64,000 nucleotides of DNA from assembly GCA_046483285.1 (NCBI GenBank), contig JAWODN010000076.1:42585-106584 (forward strand), given 5' to 3'. Shown here in pieces: positions 8,343-17,970 of the stretch; positions within the stretch are counted from its first letter, which is position 1, and each line of letters begins with the position of its first letter. The stretch is from CAYRTV01 sp046483285. GTDB taxonomy: Bacteria > Acidobacteriota > Aminicenantia > Aminicenantales > Aminicenantaceae. The translations under genes were made by a program, and so were the position numbers. A model generated the notes under the pieces. It was not told the DNA's origin. It searched no databases and was given only the letters and a program-made list of their open reading frames with translations.

Positions 8343-10229
8343 TCAACCGGAACTTTTTTGATAAAACTCCCTGATCCTTTCTGCCAGGCCGGGGGGATCC
8401 AACCGGTACATTGATTTTATCTGCTCAACTTTCCCCACCGGATAAACTTCCACCGGCAAACCGATACGCAGGAAGCGGACTTTCTGACGACCCCTCCGGT
8501 CCAGAAGTTCCCGGACAGCACTCCCGAAACCTCCGGAGATCACCCCTTCTTCCGCTGTGATCACCGTCCCGCCATTACGCGTGAAATCAAGGATGAAATC
8601 TTCATCCAAAGGCGTGACAAAGCGCGCATTCACCACCGCCAGCCGGATTCCCTCTTTTTCCAGGCTTCGAGCGGCTTCCAGGCAGGGATAAACCATGCTT
8701 CCGTAGGCCAGAAGGAGATCCTCCCCCTCTTTCAAAAGTTCGCTTTGTCCGGGAGGCATGAATTTAAAATCCTTATCCAAGGGACAGCCGGTGACCATGC
8801 CCTTAGGGAAGCGCACGGCGGCGGGATGTCCATATTGCAAGGCGGAGGCGATCATATGCTGGAGTTCATTTTCATCTTTAGGGGCCATCACCACGAAATG
8901 AGGCAGATGCCGAAGATACACAATATCATTGATTCCCTGGTGCGTGGGACCATCATCAGGAACAATCCCGGACCGGTCCAAAGCAAAAACCACCGGAATG
9001 TCCATAAGAGAAATATCATGATAGAGCTGATCGTAAGCACGTTGAAGAAAAGTGGAATATATCGCCACCACCGGCTGAAATCCTTCCAAGGCCAAGGCTC
9101 CGGCAAAATTCACCGCATGCTGTTCTGCGATTCCGACATCGAAAAACCGGTCCGGGAAACGGCGGCGGAAAGATTCCAATCCGGTTCCATCCGGCATAGC
9201 CGCCGTGATCGCCAGTAATTTTTCATTTTTTTCAGCTAATTTTTCACAAACACTTCCGAAAACTGAGGAAAAAGAAGGCCGCGAATTTTTTATTTTGGTT
9301 TGCCCGGTTTGAATTTCAAACGGCTTGGCGCTGTGAAAACGGGATGGATTGTTTTCCGCATGGACATAGCCTTTGCCTTTTTTAGTGACACAGAGGACCA
9401 GCACCGGACCGTCATAATTCTTGGCTTCGTTAAAGACTTCTATCAAAGAGCCCAGGCTGTGGCCTTGAACCGGGCCGATATAACGTATTCCCAATTCTTC
9501 AAATACCAGTCCTGGAAAAAATGTTTTTTTGACGGCATCTTCAATAGCCCTGCCGGCTTTTATCAGGGGCCAGCCAACCACAGGAATCGATTTCAAAAAA
9601 GTTTTGGCATGGTCTTTCAGCCGCAGATAATGCTGCCCGGAAGCCAAATAAGTCAAATATTTCGAAAGGGCTCCCACATTAGGTGATATGGACATTTCAT
9701 TATAGTTGAGAACAATGATCATTCTTTTGCGGTGATGCCCGATCTGGTTTAAAGCCTCCCAGGCCATTCCTCCCGTCAAACCTCCGTCGCCCACCACAGC
9801 AATGACATGATGTTTTTCCTTTTTCTTACCCCGGGCAACCGCCATTCCCATCGCCGCGGAAAGAGCCGTGGAAGCATGGCCGGTATTAAAAATATCATGC
9901 TCACTTTCCGCCCTGGAAGGAAATCCGCAAAGCCCTTCCATCTGACGGAGCTTTTGGAATTGGTCCCGCCGGCCGGTGATGATTTTATGCGTGTAGCACT
10001 GGTGTCCGACATCCCAGATAATTTTGTCCCGGGGAGAATCAAAAATATAATCCAAGGCCAAAGTCAACTCCACCATCCCAAGATTTGAAGAAAGATGTCC
10101 GCCGGTTTGGGATACCACGCTTATGATTTCCTTCCTGATTTCTCTGGATAAGCGGAAAAGTTCTTTTACGGACAGTTTTTTGAGATCTTCAGGACCGCTG
10201 ATCTGTGCTAAAAGATTATCCTCGTTCAT
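8343..10229 (-). CDS. dxs: 1-deoxy-D-xylulose-5-phosphate synthase
   Basis: Dxs condenses pyruvate and glyceraldehyde-3-phosphate, the first step of the MEP isoprenoid pathway. The 628-residue protein shows the ThDP motif GDGGLTGGMAWEALNQ, DVGHQCYTHKIITGR near the N-terminus, the transketolase Pyr domain (IAEQHAVNFAGALALEG, DRSGIVPDDGPTHQG) and a C-terminal domain. One deviation is LNYNEMSIS, where most family members have LNDNxMSI. It follows ispA by two bases, so isoprenoid precursor and prenyl chain synthesis are coupled, as in many proteobacteria. Confidence 0.97.
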   Translation of the reverse strand: MNEDNLLAQISGPEDLKKLSVKELFRLSREIRKEIISVVSQTGGHLSSNLGMVELTLALDYIFDSPRDKIIWDVGHQCYTHKIITGRRDQFQKLRQMEGLCGFPSRAESEHDIFNTGHASTALSAAMGMAVARGKKKEKHHVIAVVGDGGLTGGMAWEALNQIGHHRKRMIIVLNYNEMSISPNVGALSKYLTYLASGQHYLRLKDHAKTFLKSIPVVGWPLIKAGRAIEDAVKKTFFPGLVFEELGIRYIGPVQGHSLGSLIEVFNEAKNYDGPVLVLCVTKKGKGYVHAENNPSRFHSAKPFEIQTGQTKIKNSRPSFSSVFGSVCEKLAEKNEKLLAITAAMPDGTGLESFRRRFPDRFFDVGIAEQHAVNFAGALALEGFQPVVAIYSTFLQRAYDQLYHDISLMDIPVVFALDRSGIVPDDGPTHQGINDIVYLRHLPHFVVMAPKDENELQHMIASALQYGHPAAVRFPKGMVTGCPLDKDFKFMPPGQSELLKEGEDLLLAYGSMVYPCLEAARSLEKEGIRLAVVNARFVTPLDEDFILDFTRNGGTVITAEEGVISGGFGSAVRELLDRRGRQKVRFLRIGLPVEVYPVGKVEQIKSMYRLDPPGLAERIREFYQKSSG

Positions 10230-10231
10230 TT

Positions 10232-11086
10232 TTATTTCACTTCCAAAAGCTTCAAAGCCATATATTGCAAAGCATGAGTGTCCCGGGATAACTTCTCCAA
10301 TTCCTTGTTCGCTGAAAAGACATGACCGTTCAACCTTTTTTTTGCCGGAACAGATCCTTCCAAAAAAACCGCATTGGATCCTGAGCGGGTTTCCCGGGGA
10401 GAATCCAAAATGTCATCCCGTATCTGAAAAGCCAAACCGACATTCCGGCCGTAGGCCGTCAGGATTCTTAAATCCTCCTGGTCAGCCCCGCCCAGCCAGC
10501 CTCCTGCCCTTACAGCCGCGACAATGAGAGCTCCGGTTTTTTTTAGGATAAGCCGGTAATATTCTTTTTCCGCGAGTCTTTTGTCTTTGGCCGTAATATC
10601 CAGATACTGGCCCTCTATCATTCCACCCGCCCCGGCAGCCCGGCTGATTTCTTCAATCACCTGCAATCCTCTTTCCAAAAGCCCTTCTTGCCCCGAAAAA
10701 TTTTTCAAAAGCGCCCTGGTCATGGTTTCGAAAGCAAGCGTTAAAAGGGCATCTCCCGCCAACACCGCCGTCCCTTCACTGAAAGCCTTATGGCATGAAG
10801 GTTTGCCGCGGCGGAAATCATCGTCATCCATAGCCGGCAAATCGTCATGGATAAGAGAATAGTTATGAATCAGCTCCAGGGCGCACGCAAAAGGAAGGGC
10901 CCGCTCACGCGGACAGCCGAATAATTCTCCGGATATAATCAAAAGCAGCGGGCGGAAGCGTTTCCCCTCCGACATCACAGAATATTTCATGGAACGAGCC
11001 ATCCCTGAAGAAACTCCCCCCAGAATAGAGCCCAGTTCCAGATTAACGGTTTTGGTTAATTGTTCAAGTTTGTCTTCGATGCCCAT
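10232..11086 (-). CDS. ispA: Polyprenyl (farnesyl/geranyl) diphosphate synthase
   Basis: A 284-residue trans-prenyltransferase. The first Asp-rich motif is in HDDLPAMDDDDFRRGKP and the second in LAFQIRDDILD. The GKRFRPLL block near the N-terminus binds the substrate diphosphate. The small length and the xseB-ispA-dxs context fit IspA-type farnesyl diphosphate synthase, which makes C15 precursors for undecaprenyl phosphate and quinones. Chain length cannot be settled from sequence alone. It begins 5 bases after xseB. Confidence 0.93.
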   Translation of the reverse strand: MGIEDKLEQLTKTVNLELGSILGGVSSGMARSMKYSVMSEGKRFRPLLLIISGELFGCPRERALPFACALELIHNYSLIHDDLPAMDDDDFRRGKPSCHKAFSEGTAVLAGDALLTLAFETMTRALLKNFSGQEGLLERGLQVIEEISRAAGAGGMIEGQYLDITAKDKRLAEKEYYRLILKKTGALIVAAVRAGGWLGGADQEDLRILTAYGRNVGLAFQIRDDILDSPRETRSGSNAVFLEGSVPAKKRLNGHVFSANKELEKLSRDTHALQYMALKLLEVK

Positions 11087-11091
11087 ATCTG

Positions 11092-11388
11092 TCAGAAAGG
11101 CAGGGATTCATTGCCGGATCCGGAAGGTTCCTCATTTTTCCCAGGTTCTTCGTCTTCATCTTCCGGTTTGCCCGGAAAGGTCTCCGTTTTCATCTCTCCC
11201 GTTTCGTCTTTTAATAGAATCTCTATCTTTTTTTCTGCTTTTTCAAGCTCATTTCTCAAATATTTTGCCAGTTGAATCCCCCTCTCAAATAAATTCAAGG
11301 ATTCCGTCAGTGTCATCCGGCCTTTTTCCAGTTTGTCCACGGTCTCTTCCAACTCCTGAAGCGCCTTTTCAAAATTAAGTTCACTCAT
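11092..11388 (-). CDS. xseB: Exodeoxyribonuclease VII small subunit
   Basis: The first 65 residues (FEKALQELEETVDKLEKG, LTESLNLFERGIQLAKYLRN) are the typical XseB helical hairpin. The protein is 98 residues long, longer than the usual 70-80, because of a charged tail rich in Glu, Pro and Gly (KPEDEDEEPGKNEEPSGSG). AAGGAG precedes the ATG. XseB binds several copies to XseA to form exonuclease VII, which degrades single-stranded DNA. It sits 38 bp after xseA. Confidence 0.95.
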   Translation of the reverse strand: MSELNFEKALQELEETVDKLEKGRMTLTESLNLFERGIQLAKYLRNELEKAEKKIEILLKDETGEMKTETFPGKPEDEDEEPGKNEEPSGSGNESLPF

Positions 11389-11426
11389 AGCAAGCTCCTT
11401 ACGCAGGTTTGCCTGAACATGTCAGG

Positions 11427-12788
11427 TCAACTGAATTCATCCGTCTCCGTATTTCCGGATTTATCGCCGCCGGCGGACAGGAAAATGGATTTTGTCTTAT
11501 CCACGGTTTCCACCCGGCAGCAGAATTCACCCCGGTGAAATGCCACCCTCATTCTTTGGCCGGGATCAACCCGCTCAATATTTAACACGGGGGTTTTCCC
11601 GTCCGCTTTCCAACATAACGTATAACCTTTTTTCAATATATTCAAGGGACTTAAACTATGAAGCTGCGCGGCCAAATTCTCCCAGAGCCCCTTCCAATTA
11701 TCCACTCTATGCCTTAATATATGAATGATCTTTTCTTCCAGCAGGCATGTCCTGGACCGGTTTTCCGCCAACACCCGCTGCTGGCTGCGAAGAACCTCCA
11801 TGGAACGCAATTCCAGCTCATCCACTTTTTGAGCCAAGTGAAGCAGCCGCATTTTAAAATTTTGAAATCCCTGATGCCGGATCAGATGCATCACCTGATG
11901 CCTTTTTTCCTGGATAAAGTATAGAAAATGATGCCGGATCCCTTTTTCAAGGCTTTCGATCCGGTCGACAAAAGAATGTTCTTTCTCAATTAAAATTTCG
12001 GCGGCTCCCGAAGGCGTGGAGGCCCGCAGATCCGCAACAAAATCTGAAATGGTAAAGTCAATTTCGTGACCGACTGCTGAAATCACCGGGATGCGTGAGC
12101 GGTAAATCGCGCGCGCCACTTTTTCCTGGTTAAACGCCCACAGGTCTTCAATGGATCCTCCTCCCCTTCCGACCACAATCACATCCATATCGGGAATAGA
12201 ATTAAAAAAATCCACCCCGGCCACAATTTCATCCGCCGCCCCTTCTCCTTGGACCCGCGCCGGGTATATCAGGATATGCAGACGGGCAAACCGTCTTTCC
12301 AGGGTTTGAAGGATATCCGTTACCGCCGCGCCGCGCGGAGAAGTCACAATTCCGACTTTATGGGGAAACAGGGGAATTTTTTTCTTTTTATCCGGTGAAA
12401 ACAACCCTTCTTTTCCCAATTTTTCCTTTAACTGTTCAAAAGCCAGCTGAAGGGATCCCTTTCCTTTGGGCTCCATAATATTCACCTGCAGCTGGTACCG
12501 TCCCCTTGGCTCATAGACGTTAATCCGGCCGAAGCAAACCACCTGGAGTCCGTCTTCTAATTTAAAAGGAATTTTGGCCGCGCTGGACCGCCACATCACC
12601 GCTCCTAAATGACTGGCTTCGTCTTTGAGACTGAAATATAAGTGCCCGGAGTGCGCTTTTTTAAAGTTGGAGACTTCTCCTTCCACCCACACTGAGGGAA
12701 AAGCATCTTCCAGCAGCTTTTTGATATGACCGGTGATTTCTGATACAGAATATATTTTTTTTTCCGGCCCGGCCGTGTTTTTATTCAC
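11427..12788 (-). CDS. xseA: Exodeoxyribonuclease VII large subunit
   Basis: The 453-residue product has the N-terminal OB fold (VWVEGEVSNFKKAHSGHLYF), the catalytic domain (VGIVTSPRGAAVTDIL, IPVISAVGHEIDFTISDFVADLRASTPSGAAE) and a long helical region before the C-terminus. The frame is open to 12899, but the domain begins at IYSVSEITGHI. Two starts compete: ATG 12794, only one base from GGAG, and GTG 12788, seven bases from GGAG. The GTG is chosen on spacing. Both overlap the end of ymdB by a few bases. Confidence 0.94.
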   Translation of the reverse strand: MNKNTAGPEKKIYSVSEITGHIKKLLEDAFPSVWVEGEVSNFKKAHSGHLYFSLKDEASHLGAVMWRSSAAKIPFKLEDGLQVVCFGRINVYEPRGRYQLQVNIMEPKGKGSLQLAFEQLKEKLGKEGLFSPDKKKKIPLFPHKVGIVTSPRGAAVTDILQTLERRFARLHILIYPARVQGEGAADEIVAGVDFFNSIPDMDVIVVGRGGGSIEDLWAFNQEKVARAIYRSRIPVISAVGHEIDFTISDFVADLRASTPSGAAEILIEKEHSFVDRIESLEKGIRHHFLYFIQEKRHQVMHLIRHQGFQNFKMRLLHLAQKVDELELRSMEVLRSQQRVLAENRSRTCLLEEKIIHILRHRVDNWKGLWENLAAQLHSLSPLNILKKGYTLCWKADGKTPVLNIERVDPGQRMRVAFHRGEFCCRVETVDKTKSIFLSAGGDKSGNTETDEFS

Positions 12789-13584
12789 TCCCATTCTCCT
12801 CAACGACCGACACTCTTTCCAAATGAAGGGTCCGCCCGGAGAGAGAATCCACTTCCCCATAAACCGCCGACAGAACAAATCCATCTTTAGACGGTTCAAA
12901 TTTCTGCGGCCTGGAGGTTAAAAACCTGTCCACGGCTTGGCCGCAGCGGATTCCAATGACCGAATTGTATCCTCCCACCATTCCGACATCGGTTATATAT
13001 CCCGTTCCCTTAGGAAGAATCCTCTCATCCGCTGTGGGAACATGGGTATGGGTCCCCAATACGGCCGAAACCTTTCCATCCAGGTACCAGCCCAGCGCCT
13101 GCTTTTCCGAAGTGGCTTCAGCATGAAAGTCCACGATAATGACCGGGGTTTCTTCCCTTAAAATCTCGATTTTTTCATCAGCCGCCTTGAAAGGACAATC
13201 CACCGGTTCCATGAATACCCGGCCCTGAAGGTTTAAAAAAGCGGCCTTGACTCCGTTTTCATTTTTAAGAACAACCGCCCCCCTCCCCGGACAAGGCTGG
13301 GGGTAATTTTCCGGGCGAATCACACGCGTTTCAATATCCAGGTACTCCAGGGCATCTTTTTTATCCCAGATATGATTTCCCGAGGTCAACAAATCGGCTT
13401 GGGCGAGGAACTCCGTGGCGGTTTTTTCCGTCAATCCAATGCCTCCGGCCAAGTTTTCCCCGTTGGCTATGACAAAAGAGGGGTTATACTTCTTTTTTAA
13501 AGCCGGCAGATGCCTTTTGGCTCCCCGGCGCCCGGGTCTTCCGATGACGTCACCCAAGAATAAGAAGCTGATTTTATCTTGCAT
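12781..13584 (-). CDS. ymdB: YmdB-family metallophosphoesterase (TIGR00282)
   Basis: A 267-residue calcineurin-like phosphoesterase with metal-binding blocks GDVIGRPGR, ANGEN, SGNHIWD, VDFHAEATSEK and GTHTHVPTADE. In Bacillus, YmdB hydrolyses 2',3'-cyclic nucleotides and binds near RNase Y; its gene follows rny, as here (11-bp overlap). A role in RNA turnover or cyclic-nucleotide clearance is inferred from family. It overlaps xseA at its 3' end, so rny-ymdB-xseA form one translationally coupled run. Confidence 0.93.
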   Translation of the reverse strand: MQDKISFLFLGDVIGRPGRRGAKRHLPALKKKYNPSFVIANGENLAGGIGLTEKTATEFLAQADLLTSGNHIWDKKDALEYLDIETRVIRPENYPQPCPGRGAVVLKNENGVKAAFLNLQGRVFMEPVDCPFKAADEKIEILREETPVIIVDFHAEATSEKQALGWYLDGKVSAVLGTHTHVPTADERILPKGTGYITDVGMVGGYNSVIGIRCGQAVDRFLTSRPQKFEPSKDGFVLSAVYGEVDSLSGRTLHLERVSVVEENGSE

Positions 13585-15145
13585 ATTCCACGGCTCTCAT
13601 TTCACGGATTACCGTGACTTTAATCTGTCCGGGATAATCCAACTCATCCTTTATGGTTTTAGCTAATTCCTTGGCTGCAAGGGCGGCCTGATCGTCGGAG
13701 ATTTTTTGACTCTCCACAATAATGCGGATTTCCCTTCCTGCCTGCAAAGCAAACGCCTTGGCGACACCCTGATAAGAGACGGCGATATCCTCCAGCTTTT
13801 CCAGGCGCTTGATATACGTTTCCAATAATTCCCGCCGGGCCCCGGGCCTGGCCGCGGAAAGAGTATCGGCGGATTGAACCAGCACCGCTTCCACCGAAGG
13901 AAAATCAATATCACGGTGATGAGACGCAATTGCCTGGCACACGGCTTCCGATTCTCCATGTTTTCTTGAAAGAGCAACGCTCAATTCCGTATGAGTGCCC
14001 TCCACTTCTCTATCCACCGCTTTACCAATATCATGCAGAAGGCCGGCGCGCAGAGCCACTCTTTCATCAGCGCCCAGCTCCCTGGCCATCAAAGCCGAAA
14101 GATAAGCCACTTCCTTGGAGTGCTGAAGCACATTCTGACCGTAACTAGTCCGGTATCTTAACTTACCCAATAGTTTTATCAGCTCCGGATGGAGATCCTG
14201 AATGCGCAGCTCCAACGCAACGGATTCACCTTCTTCTTTGATATTGGCATCCAGTTCTTCCCTGACATTCCCGACAACCTCTTCAATACGGGCAGGATGA
14301 ATGCGTCCATCCACGACCAGTTTTTCAATGGCCAGCCGCGCCATTTCCCTCCGGATCGGATCAAAACTGGACAGAATGACCGCTTCAGGGGTATCATCAA
14401 CAATAATATCAACCCCGGTGGCTAATTCCAGGGCGCGGATATTGCGCCCCTCGCGGCCGATTATCCGTCCCTTCATGTCATCCGACGGCAGGTCCACCAC
14501 GGCCACCGTTGTTTCCACCACATGTTCGGCGGCAGACCTCTGGATAGCCTGGCTGATGATATCACGGGCCATCTGCTGGCTTTTTTCTTTGGTTTCCTCT
14601 TCGATTTTTTTAATAGTCTGAACGGATTCCAGCTTGGCTTCATCCTCAATTCTTTTCTGCAGTTCCAGTTTAGCTTCCCCTTGTGTCAATTGGGCAACAC
14701 GCTCCAGCTCGCTGAGAATCTCCTGAAACTTTTTTTCGTATTCATTTTCTTTGTTTTTAAGCTCTCTTTCTTTGGCGTATATGCGTTGCTCTTTGTTGGA
14801 AATATCCCGCTCTTTTCTTTCTATGTTCTGGTATTTCCGCTCCAGATTTTCTTCCTTTTGCAGCAGCCGCCGTTCCAAATCACTGAATTTCTTGCGTTGG
14901 CTGCGGGTCTGTCTTTCAAAATCCTGTTTAAGATTAATGAATTTTTCTTTAGCTTCAATTGAAGCTTCCCGTTCAATTTTCCGGGCTTCTTCTTTGGCCT
15001 CTTCAACAACATCCTGTGCTTCTTTCTTGGCGGTGAGAAGAGTCCGGGCTCCGGACCTGTTTTTCAAAAGGATGAAAACCAAAAAACCACACAGCAGGGC
15101 AAACCCCGCCGCCACTATTATTAAAACTTGATTCACTTTGACCAC
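13574..15145 (-). CDS. rny: Ribonuclease Y
   Basis: A membrane-anchored endoribonuclease that starts mRNA decay. Residues about 7-27 form the N-terminal membrane helix, then a long coiled coil rich in Glu, Lys and Arg runs to about residue 190. A KH domain follows (MKGRIIGREGRNIRALE), then an HD domain (LLHDIGKAVDREVEGTH, CQAIASHHRDIDF). At 523 residues it has the usual length. The upstream gap to zapA is 183 bp, and the strong GGAGGTGG before the ATG supports the start. Confidence 0.97.
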   Translation of the reverse strand: MVKVNQVLIIVAAGFALLCGFLVFILLKNRSGARTLLTAKKEAQDVVEEAKEEARKIEREASIEAKEKFINLKQDFERQTRSQRKKFSDLERRLLQKEENLERKYQNIERKERDISNKEQRIYAKERELKNKENEYEKKFQEILSELERVAQLTQGEAKLELQKRIEDEAKLESVQTIKKIEEETKEKSQQMARDIISQAIQRSAAEHVVETTVAVVDLPSDDMKGRIIGREGRNIRALELATGVDIIVDDTPEAVILSSFDPIRREMARLAIEKLVVDGRIHPARIEEVVGNVREELDANIKEEGESVALELRIQDLHPELIKLLGKLRYRTSYGQNVLQHSKEVAYLSALMARELGADERVALRAGLLHDIGKAVDREVEGTHTELSVALSRKHGESEAVCQAIASHHRDIDFPSVEAVLVQSADTLSAARPGARRELLETYIKRLEKLEDIAVSYQGVAKAFALQAGREIRIIVESQKISDDQAALAAKELAKTIKDELDYPGQIKVTVIREMRAVEYAR

Positions 15146-15328
15146 CTCCTGCTCGGGGCGTCAAAGGAGATGAAAGTTAGGAGATCAGATTACATTCTTT
15201 GGTGATGAGATTTGAACCGCAGCAGCAGTTTATCTGAATAGTTTATATGTCCGTCTAATTGATCATTCTTTCCTTTTTTCCTGCAAACATTCTCTTCTAT
15301 AATATGTTCAATTTTCTTTGTTATGCCT

Positions 15329-15658
15329 TTATTTAGCTTCCTGCTCCATGATTTTGAGAATATCTTCATTTTTAAAAAAACGATCCTCCAAACTTTCAAT
15401 TTCATTCTCCATGTGCCCGATCGCTTCGTTTAATTTATCTAACTTCTTTTGACAAAGAAAAAATTCGTCCGCAATATTCAGTGCAGCTAAAACAGCGATT
15501 TTCACCGCATCCGCGGATTTAGACTTAACCGCCACCTCACGCATCTTCTGATCCACATAAAAAGTGAGATGGTTTATATATTTTTCATCTTCATCTCCTT
15601 TTACACGGATCTTGAATTTCCGGTCGAAAATTTCAATTTCAACTATTCTATCAATCAT
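15329..15658 (-). CDS. zapA: Cell division protein ZapA
   Basis: A 109-residue protein with the ZapA globular head (VEIEIFDRKFKIRVKG, YINHLTFYVDQKMREVA, AALNIADEFFL) and a C-terminal coiled coil. ZapA cross-links FtsZ filaments. Its start overlaps the end of the zapB-like gene in an ATGA, and both follow pheT, a linkage known in several diderm groups. It is followed by 183 bp without a gene. Confidence 0.9.
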   Translation of the reverse strand: MIDRIVEIEIFDRKFKIRVKGDEDEKYINHLTFYVDQKMREVAVKSKSADAVKIAVLAALNIADEFFLCQKKLDKLNEAIGHMENEIESLEDRFFKNEDILKIMEQEAK

Positions 15659-15915
15659 ATCCCTAATTGATCTATCTGATTAATAATCTGCTCTATTCTT
15701 CCCTTCAAGTCTTCTCTTTCGCTTTCAAGCTTCTGCAAATTTTCATTCAATTCATCGGCCTTCCCGGCTTTTTTCAACAGCTGCTTGTTTTCTTCCTTTA
15801 AATCTTCAACCTTTTTTTTCAGCTTGTCATTCTCTCCGGCAAGACGGTTAATATAATCAACAACCTGAGAAACTTTCCCTTCTAAAATTTTAATTCTTTC
15901 TAATTCACTTGTCAA
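15655..15915 (-). CDS. Small coiled-coil protein, ZapB-like
   Basis: An 86-residue protein that is almost entirely heptad-patterned coiled coil (ILEGKVSQVVDYINRLAGEN, LKKKVEDLKEENKQLLKKAG). It overlaps pheT by four bases and zapA by four. Partner coiled-coil proteins next to zapA are generally called ZapB-like and act with ZapA at the division ring. The assignment rests on context, size and predicted structure, because coiled coils give weak homology signals. Confidence 0.7.
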   Translation of the reverse strand: MTSELERIKILEGKVSQVVDYINRLAGENDKLKKKVEDLKEENKQLLKKAGKADELNENLQKLESEREDLKGRIEQIINQIDQLGI

Positions 15916-17969
15916 TGTCCCCCTCCTTCTCCTTTTACTTGAATAGAAAATTTTTCTTTGAGCATATGGATAATCTTTTGCATGTTTTCATCCGGCTCAT
16001 TTTCATTTGCGTTTCTTTCCGGATAACGGAAAATGACCTTCAGGGACAGACTGACTCCTTCTCCGGATGATAATGTTCCCACATGCCGGTCATAAACATC
16101 AAATGAATCCAAGCCCAAAAGATTTAAATTCCGGATGGCCGTTTTTATCTCCTGATATCGAACACCTTGATCGTCAATAAGAGTGATTTCCCGTATTATC
16201 CCTTGATTCATGCGCAAGGCATTATATCTTTTCGGCAGGTAGGGCTTATTGAGAAACAAATTCAGATCCAGCTCAGCGGCATTCACGCTCTTATTCAATC
16301 CCAAAGCCATATGGATTGAATGCTTGATGGTTCCGAGGTGTCCAATACGTTCTCCTTTTATTCCTACAGCCGCTGAATATCCAGGCTCATACAAAGGAAA
16401 GTCGGTTTCCTCGAAATCGCAGGGACCGGCTCCAACATGCTTCAAAATGGCTTCCACCGTTCCCTTCACATGAAAAAAATCAACCTCATGTGATTTTCTC
16501 TGCCAATGCCCTTCATCCAGCCGCCCGAAGCCGGCAAACGCCAGAGTTGGTTTTTCTTTAATCTCTCCCGATTCCCAAAAAAAACGCCGCCCGATTTCAA
16601 ACAGATGAAGAGTGCGGATTCCCTGGCTGAAATTCAATTGCATATTTTCAAGAAGCCCGGCCAGCAAAGTGTTTTTAAGAAATGAAGTGCGGGGCGAAAC
16701 GGGATTCAGAACCGCCACAGCCTCGTCCCTGTCCGCAAATAATTCTTGGAAACGCGGTGTCATGAAACCGTCATTCACCACTTCATCGAATCCTTGATGG
16801 TATAAGATTTGACGGAGACTTTCTTCGGTTTTGTTCCATTTCTCATTGCGGGGACGGTAGAAATTCACCTGCGGGAAGCGGGGGGGGATGTGATCATACC
16901 CATAATACCGCCCGATTTCCTCAATCAAATCCGCCTCTCTTTCCACATCCGGCCTGTGAAACGGAACATGAATCATCCAGCTTTCCTTTTGGTGGGGGTC
17001 AATCATAAATCCGGCCCGCTGAAAGACGGAAAGAATAAATTTCTCTTCCACCTCTGCCCCTAAAACTTCGTTCACTTTCCGGTGGCGGAGAATCACGGTT
17101 CGGGCTCTGCGCGGTTTAGGGTAAACATCCATCACGCCGCTTGACGCATTCCCCCCCTGTTGAGTCAAAAAAAAAGAGAGCCATTCGACGGCACGGGGGA
17201 GGGCGTCGATATCCGTTCCTCTTTCATAACGAAAAGAGGTTTCTGTTTGAATCCCAATGGATTCCCGGGCTTTGCGGACAGTTTCCGGATCAAAAAAAGC
17301 CGCCACCAGAGCCACGGATTTTGTTTTTTCGGAAACGGATTTATCCGGGTCATCCTGAATTCCGGCCAGAGAAACGGTTTTCTCTTCATCCGCAATCACC
17401 AGCATTTCTTTAGAAAGCTTAACTTCCCGGCCGTCACGCAAAACCAGACTTTCCTGGGGCCGCGCATTCCGGATAATGAGCTGCTTTCCCTTAATTTTAT
17501 CAAGATCAAAAGTGTGAACGGGCTGACCGGCGGCAAGTAAATTATAGACAACGGCGTCATTTACCGAATCAACCGGGGAAACCCCCAGCGTGCGCAGTCT
17601 TTCCTGCATCCATCCCGGAGAGGGCCCCACCTTGACGTCATGAACGGTCTTTCCGCAGCACCGCGGACAAAGAGCTTCGTTCCGTATTTGGATATCCAAT
17701 TCAGTGGAAACGGAATCCGGACTTTCCTTGAACACACAATCCCAATTTTTCCACGGGAGATTTTTTGCCGCCGCCAGTTCACGAGCGATCCCCAGGTGAC
17801 TCAACAAATCAAAGCGGTGTGGAAAGGTTTCCAATTCGACGACAGTGTCCCCGTTTGTTTTTTCCCAGTTGACAACAGAAAGTCCTAAAGAATCGAAAAT
17901 GTCCATCAATTCTTCCGGCGAATAGGAAAAATCAATAAAATCCTTTAGCCAAGAAATGCTGATTTTCAT
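15912..17969 (-). CDS. pheT: Phenylalanine-tRNA ligase beta subunit without the EMAP-like domain
   Basis: At 685 residues it is about 110 shorter than typical bacterial PheT. After the N-terminal B1 segment (ISWLKDFIDFSYSPEELM, LGLSVVNWEK) it passes straight to the block DTVVELETFPHRFDLLSHLG, so the EMAP-like tRNA-binding domain is missing. The B3/B4 region (VNDAVVYNLLAAGQPVHTFD), B5 domain, catalytic-like core and C-terminal FDX-ACB anticodon-binding domain (IIREITLIDD, LSLKVIFRYP) are present. It pairs with PheS to charge tRNA-Phe. pheS precedes it by one base and the zapB-like gene overlaps it. Confidence 0.95.
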   Translation of the reverse strand: MKISISWLKDFIDFSYSPEELMDIFDSLGLSVVNWEKTNGDTVVELETFPHRFDLLSHLGIARELAAAKNLPWKNWDCVFKESPDSVSTELDIQIRNEALCPRCCGKTVHDVKVGPSPGWMQERLRTLGVSPVDSVNDAVVYNLLAAGQPVHTFDLDKIKGKQLIIRNARPQESLVLRDGREVKLSKEMLVIADEEKTVSLAGIQDDPDKSVSEKTKSVALVAAFFDPETVRKARESIGIQTETSFRYERGTDIDALPRAVEWLSFFLTQQGGNASSGVMDVYPKPRRARTVILRHRKVNEVLGAEVEEKFILSVFQRAGFMIDPHQKESWMIHVPFHRPDVEREADLIEEIGRYYGYDHIPPRFPQVNFYRPRNEKWNKTEESLRQILYHQGFDEVVNDGFMTPRFQELFADRDEAVAVLNPVSPRTSFLKNTLLAGLLENMQLNFSQGIRTLHLFEIGRRFFWESGEIKEKPTLAFAGFGRLDEGHWQRKSHEVDFFHVKGTVEAILKHVGAGPCDFEETDFPLYEPGYSAAVGIKGERIGHLGTIKHSIHMALGLNKSVNAAELDLNLFLNKPYLPKRYNALRMNQGIIREITLIDDQGVRYQEIKTAIRNLNLLGLDSFDVYDRHVGTLSSGEGVSLSLKVIFRYPERNANENEPDENMQKIIHMLKEKFSIQVKGEGGGH

Positions 17970-17970
17970 T

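Noticed and set aside
15146..15328. Possible 6S RNA between zapA and rny
   Set aside because: The position fits known ssrS neighbourhoods and the length is right, but I could not find the closing stem or the open-complex-like bulge. A GGTTCAAATC stretch looks like a tRNA T-loop but has no pairing stem.
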